NCBI GenBank assembly: GCA_003517675.1 | Contig: DPAC01000036.1 | Span: 1-8,078, forward strand | Reading direction: 5' to 3' | Length of the DNA stretch: 8,078 nucleotides | From: Porphyromonadaceae bacterium | Lineage (GTDB): Bacteria > Bacteroidota > Bacteroidia > Bacteroidales > Dysgonomonadaceae | Shown: piece after piece, positions 6,484 to 8,078 of the stretch | Numbering within the stretch: position 1 is the first letter of the stretch | Layout of the letters: each line of letters opens with the position of its first letter | Made by a program: the position numbers and the translations under genes | Notes under the pieces: model-generated | The model's input: only the letters and a program-made list of their open reading frames with translations | The model's database searches: none | Told to the model about the DNA's origin: nothing

Positions 6484-6957
6484 ATGAAAACATTGGATTA
6501 TTTACAGTTGGATTTGAAAAAAACAGAAAAAACGGTGGCCGGACTCCAGGAGTTACTGGCCAATCTGCAGGTTTATTATACGAATCTGCGTGGTTTTCAC
6601 TGGAACGTAAAAGGAATAGAGTTTTATGACTTACATGCCAAATTAGAGGAGTTTTATGATGATACGGCCGAAAAAGTGGACGAAGTGGCAGAGCGCATCC
6701 TGATGTTGGGTGGCGTGCCTACCCATAATTACAGCGAATATTTGAAAATTTCATCCATCAAGGAGACCGGGGTTGTAAGTAATGCCAAAGAGATTGCAAA
6801 AAACCTGCTCGATTCGTTGAAAGAGTTGATCGGCCTGGAGCGTAAAGTACTCGAAACGGCTTCTGAGGGTGATGACGAAGGTACTGTAGCCTTGTTGAGC
6901 GATTTTATTTCAGGCCAGGAGAAAAATGTCTGGATGCTTACAGCCTTCCTCTCATAA
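6484..6957 (+). CDS. dps: Dps family ferritin-like DNA protection protein
   Basis: This 157-residue protein belongs to the Dps mini-ferritins, dodecamers that oxidise and store iron with hydrogen peroxide and protect DNA during oxidative stress or starvation. The ferroxidase site made between subunits is complete: His39 in FHW, His51, Glu55, Asp66 and Glu70, with the family spacing of 12, 4, 11 and 4 residues. The neighbouring sequence FHWNVKG and the LEEFYDD stretch are classic Dps features. The N-terminus MKTLDYLQLDLKKTEKT is short with several lysines, which could contact DNA, but there is no long lysine-rich tail as in E. coli Dps. The length is normal. The gene is a single unit with its own promoter at 6416-6445 and a strong terminator at 7004-7041. 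The leader before ATG holds only a weak AGAAG ribosome site. OxyR control is known for Bacteroides dps, but no OxyR site was identified here. Confidence 0.95.
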   Translation: MKTLDYLQLDLKKTEKTVAGLQELLANLQVYYTNLRGFHWNVKGIEFYDLHAKLEEFYDDTAEKVDEVAERILMLGGVPTHNYSEYLKISSIKETGVVSNAKEIAKNLLDSLKELIGLERKVLETASEGDDEGTVALLSDFISGQEKNVWMLTAFLS

Positions 6958-7003
6958 CAAAGAGATGTATGCGACACAGCTAGAGTCTAGCATTGATACG
7001 TTT

Positions 7004-7041
7004 AACCCTGAAAGTACAACCGAAACTTTCAGGGTTTTTTT
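7004..7041 (+). terminator. Intrinsic terminator of dps
   Basis: AACCCTGAAAGT at 7004-7015 pairs perfectly over 12 bases with ACTTTCAGGGTT at 7025-7036 around a nine-base loop. The T run 7035-7041 overlaps the end of the stem and continues past it. On the minus strand no T run follows the stem, so it acts mainly for dps. The T run reaches into the TAA stop codon of the convergent regulator gene (7040-7042). Confidence 0.92.
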
Positions 7042-7753
7042 ACTTTCCCTCAATGATTGACTTGAACTGCTGGCGATAGGTCTCCCCTACCGGTATCTGC
7101 TTCTTGCCGATCACGATACGGTTCTTGTTGATGCTTACGATTTTCTGTTTGTGTATAATGAAAGAACGATGCACACGCATAAAGCGATCGGCGGGCAGCT
7201 CTTCTTCGAGCTGTTTCAGACTCATCAGTGATAAGATGGGCTTGGGATCATGCTCCGTGTATATTTTTACATAATCCTTCAATCCCTCTATATACAAGAC
7301 GTCATCATACAAAATGTGAACGAGTTTATATTCCGATCTCACGAAGAAACCCACATTCTCCTCTGTTTTTTCGCCTTTCGGTTTAACCTCAATCATTTCG
7401 AACCAGTCTAAAGCTTTGCGGGCGGCTGTGAGGAACTCATCAAACGAAAAAGGCTTCAATAGATAGTCGATAGCGCTCACCTTATACCCTTCCAGGGCAT
7501 ATTCGCTGAAAGCAGTGGTGAAGATGACCCGCGTATGGCGACTGAGGGTACGAGCCAATTCCATTCCATTGATTTCGGGCATCTGTATATCCAGAAAAAG
7601 CAGATCGACCTTGTTCTCACCTATGTGCCGCATTGCCGAAAGTGCATTGCTGTATTTGCCGGTAAGCCTGAGAAAAGATGTTTTCTGCACGTACGACTCC
7701 AAAAGAGAGAGAGCCAGCGGCTCATCGTCCACGATCCAGCAGTTCAGTATCAT
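7040..7753 (-). CDS. LytTR family response regulator
   Basis: This 237-residue cytoplasmic transcription regulator has a receiver domain followed by a LytTR DNA-binding domain, like LytR/AgrA/YehT. In the receiver, Asp9 and Asp10 (VDDEP) form the acid pocket, Asp55 in LFLDIQMPEING is the phosphorylation site, Thr79/Thr80 the switch residue and Lys100 in LLKPF the conserved lysine. The LytTR domain covers about 133-233 with YKLVHILYDDVLYIEGLKDY and FMRVHRSFIIH as signature segments. The start chosen is ATG at 7753, giving MILNCWIVDDEP, the usual family beginning. A longer reading would begin at a TTG at 7774, seven residues earlier, and is less likely. The gene overlaps the upstream kinase gene by 32 bases, so the two are translated together and form a two-component pair. 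Its target genes are not evident; the stop codon meets the dps terminator. Confidence 0.95.
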   Translation of the reverse strand: MILNCWIVDDEPLALSLLESYVQKTSFLRLTGKYSNALSAMRHIGENKVDLLFLDIQMPEINGMELARTLSRHTRVIFTTAFSEYALEGYKVSAIDYLLKPFSFDEFLTAARKALDWFEMIEVKPKGEKTEENVGFFVRSEYKLVHILYDDVLYIEGLKDYVKIYTEHDPKPILSLMSLKQLEEELPADRFMRVHRSFIIHKQKIVSINKNRIVIGKKQIPVGETYRQQFKSIIEGK

Positions 7754-8078
7754 CCTGTTGTTTTTTTGTATCAATCACAAGCACGGTGGAGTAAACATCG
7801 TCCTCAATGGTCGTGTGCAACAGGTAGCTGTCCGGATAAAGAAGCTCCAGCCTTTTTTTCACCAGCTCCAGTCCGATGCCGCTGCCACTTTTATCATCAT
7901 CCGATTTGGGGAAATAGCTGTTCCTGCAGACAAACTCAACCTTGCCATCGGGATGTTCCCTGAGCGAGATGTCAATAAACGATGGTTTGTCACCGCTGAC
8001 ACCATGCTTGAACGCATTTTCGATCAAAGATATGAAAATAAGTGGAGAAATGAGCCTGTTTCCCATTTGGGAATAGGA
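7722..8078 (-). CDS. Sensor histidine kinase, LytS type, C-terminal part
   Basis: This is the last 118 residues of a sensor kinase whose start lies beyond the right edge; the reading frame is open through 8078. It contains the ATP-binding HATPase_c part: the N box LIENAFKHG just after PLIFIS, and the G box GSGIGLELVKKRLELLY, both in the form typical of LytS/YehU-type kinases (PF06580 followed by HATPase_c). The phospho-acceptor histidine region and any membrane segments are outside the window. The ATG at 8064-8066 is internal to the N-box region and is not a true start. Its 3' end overlaps the response regulator start by 32 bases. After the last expected strand (VLVIDT) a tail of about 16 polar residues rich in Lys, Gln and Asp is added, created by that overlap. 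The kinase would phosphorylate the neighbouring LytTR regulator. Confidence 0.95.
   Translation of the reverse strand, partial: SYSQMGNRLISPLIFISLIENAFKHGVSGDKPSFIDISLREHPDGKVEFVCRNSYFPKSDDDKSGSGIGLELVKKRLELLYPDSYLLHTTIEDDVYSTVLVIDTKKQQDDTELLDRGR

Noticed and set aside
7754..7774. Seven-residue N-terminal extension of the LytTR regulator from a TTG codon
   Set aside because: ATG at 7753 gives the usual family N-terminus two to eight residues before the first receiver strand, is the more common codon, and shortens the overlap with the kinase gene.
7535..7963. Open frame of 142 codons on the plus strand
   Set aside because: It runs antisense to the LytTR regulator and kinase, whose receiver and ATP-binding motifs are clear; the frame is rich in Cys, His and Pro without a domain pattern.
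1..8078. tRNA or rRNA genes, CRISPR arrays, phage genes or an intact insertion sequence
   Set aside because: I found no spaced direct repeats, tRNA-like clover pattern, integrase or complete transposase on either strand.

Overview
The window looks like chromosomal DNA from a Bacteroidota species, probably of the order Bacteroidales. Three signs point there. Start codons lack strong Shine-Dalgarno sequences and sit behind A/T-rich leaders. The promoter in front of the Dps gene matches the Bacteroidota -33/-7 pattern (TTG, 19 bases, TATATTTG). The gene families are also typical: a LytS-type kinase overlapping a LytTR regulator, and a lipid A type glycosyltransferase set with a LAB_N protein. 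The species cannot be fixed from the sequence alone.

Layout. Positions 1-164 are intergenic. A radical SAM protein with a Cx3Cx2C cluster site occupies 165-1514. A 438-base non-coding stretch (1515-1952) follows, with a weak terminator-like hairpin, a perfect -7 promoter box and several inverted repeats. From 1953 to 5905 there is one tight four-gene operon (gaps of 2 and 7 bases and one 4-base overlap): a family 2 polyprenyl-phosphate glycosyltransferase, a membrane protein with two LAB_N domains, an ArnT/PMT-like family 39 transferase, and a UDP-glucuronate 4-epimerase type enzyme. The stretch 5906-6483 has no intact gene but holds a broken piece of a LytS-type histidine kinase. A dps gene (6484-6957) follows with its own promoter and a clear terminator. 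On the minus strand, converging on dps, lie a LytTR response regulator (7040-7753) and the C-terminal part of its sensor kinase, which runs off the right edge.

How the genes may work together. The four-gene operon reads as a lipid-linked sugar pathway: the epimerase makes the nucleotide sugar (probably UDP-galacturonate), the GT2 enzyme loads the sugar on a polyprenyl phosphate at the inner membrane face, the LAB_N protein may help the carrier lipid or sugar cross the membrane, and the GT39 enzyme transfers the sugar to lipid A, LPS core or another envelope acceptor on the periplasmic side. This resembles the logic of ArnC/ArnT and of the Rhizobium LpsL/RgtE/RgtA-D galacturonic acid system. 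The specific sugar and acceptor are inferred. The radical SAM gene, dps and the two-component pair look like separate units with no evident link to the glycan operon.
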